Shown piece by piece: positions 63,804-64,000 of a DNA stretch of 64,000 nt. The notes beneath the pieces were generated by a model. It saw nothing but the letters and a program-made list of their open reading frames with translations. It was not told the origin of the DNA and made no database searches. Position numbers and translations under genes: made by a program. Location of the stretch: positions 109,418-173,417 of the forward strand of contig NZ_BONK01000013.1 in the NCBI RefSeq assembly GCF_016862675.1, given 5' to 3'. Source of the stretch: Cellulomonas chitinilytica. Lineage in GTDB: Bacteria; Actinomycetota; Actinomycetes; Actinomycetales; Cellulomonadaceae. Numbering within the stretch: position 1 is the stretch's first letter; every line of letters begins with the position of its first letter.

Positions 63804-64000
63804 GTGCACGTCGCCTCCCCGGTCGTCCCCGCCCTGGAGAGGTTCGTGGTCGCGCGGGTCGCGGCCGGCGCGGCGCACGCCGTCGTCCTGCGCGTGCCGG
63901 GGCTCGACGCCGACCCGCACGCCGACCCGCACGCCGACCCGCACGCCGACCCGCACGCCGACCCGCACGCCGACCCGCACGCCGACCCGCACGCCGACCC
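63804..64000 (+). CDS. Partial ORF with Ala-Asp-Pro-His tandem repeat, unknown function
   Basis: A GTG at 63804 opens a frame without a stop to the window edge: MHVASPVVPALERFVVARV, AAGAAHAVVLRVPGLD, then (ADPH) repeats. Third positions are all G or C, and TAGGTT lies 6 nt before the GTG, both supporting coding on this strand. His/Asp repeats can bind metal ions, but the function cannot be told from a 65-residue fragment. The 63521-63803 gap upstream has nothing else recognised. Confidence 0.55.
   Translation, partial: MHVASPVVPALERFVVARVAAGAAHAVVLRVPGLDADPHADPHADPHADPHADPHADPHADPHAD
63909..64000 (+). repeat. 12-bp tandem repeat GCCGACCCGCAC, at least 7.6 copies, truncated by window end
   Basis: Perfect copies run to the last base. 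In the plus frame they encode Ala-Asp-Pro-His. A unit of 12 bp keeps the frame whatever the copy number, so length variation between strains is likely. Perfect identity suggests recent expansion, or an assembly-sensitive stretch at a contig end. Confidence 0.95.

Noticed and set aside
63570..63992. Minus-strand ORF with a Val-Arg-Val-Gly repeat at the right edge
   Set aside because: Its repeat is the antisense of the ADPH repeat; the plus frame has full GC3 and a -10 box before its GTG.
63909..64000. CRISPR array
   Set aside because: The units are 12 bp and contiguous, with no spacers, and they keep a protein frame.

Overview
The window is about 74% GC with almost only G or C at third codon positions. 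Its genes are actinobacterial: a mycothiol-linked DsbA/Rv2466c-type protein, an Eis-type acetyltransferase, group II truncated haemoglobin, an F420-type LLM oxidoreductase, oligoribonuclease beside tRNA-His, and EttA. A member of Micrococcales close to Cellulomonas is the best guess; this is an inference from gene content, not a database match. No insertion sequence, phage, CRISPR array or rRNA was seen. Coding is dense on both strands, and several genes overlap by 4 bp (ATGA/GTGA), which suggests translational coupling.

Layout. 1-6.7 kb: respiratory nitrate reductase narGHJI (minus strand; narI runs off the left edge). 6.8-11.6 kb: an osmoprotectant-type ABC transporter (substrate-binding lipoprotein and two permeases on minus, CBS-ATPase divergent on plus) coupled to an ATP-grasp enzyme. 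11.6-19.1 kb: tRNA-His, orn, small membrane and lipoprotein genes, an SLC13 transporter, leucyl aminopeptidase, an AbgT-family transporter, tRNA-Arg. 19.2-29.1 kb: two paralogous pairs of dynamin-like/P-loop GTPases flanking ssb and ettA. 29.1-34.4 kb: thioesterases, an SDR-DUF2867 protein, topoisomerase IB, truncated haemoglobin. 34.4-37.0 kb: PTS enzyme I divergent from separate EIIB and EIIA genes. 37.0-50 kb: MscS channel, prolyl oligopeptidase, 4-alpha-glucanotransferase, two DsbA-fold proteins with altered active sites, PepN, M13 peptidase. 50-57.5 kb: rpiB, eis-like, SpoIIE-type phosphatase, ATL repair protein, LLM oxidoreductase, a YtrA-type GntR regulator with its DUF1648 membrane protein, then cysK-cysE. 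57.5-64 kb: SGNH hydrolase, PASTA lipoprotein, TetR/NAD(P)-epimerase divergon, intradiol dioxygenase-like lipoprotein, DUF488 protein, a zinc-protease-like protein with an eCIS-type N-terminal motif, and an ORF with a 12-bp tandem repeat at the right edge.

How it works together. The genes are mostly core metabolism and cell physiology: anaerobic nitrate respiration, osmoprotectant and dicarboxylate/aminobenzoyl-type uptake, sugar phosphotransfer, peptide degradation and cysteine synthesis. The most notable signals are (i) a 24-residue leader peptide ending Cys-Cys-Arg-Cys, using the rare codon TGT, upstream of cysK-cysE; (ii) a substrate-binding protein whose domain order appears circularly permuted; (iii) the duplicated GTPase pairs around ssb-ettA; (iv) a putative metalloprotease with an LQR-GN motif like eCIS effectors; (v) many TAnnnT boxes exactly 6-8 nt before start codons, implying leaderless mRNAs; and (vi) palindromic operators beside the GntR and TetR genes.
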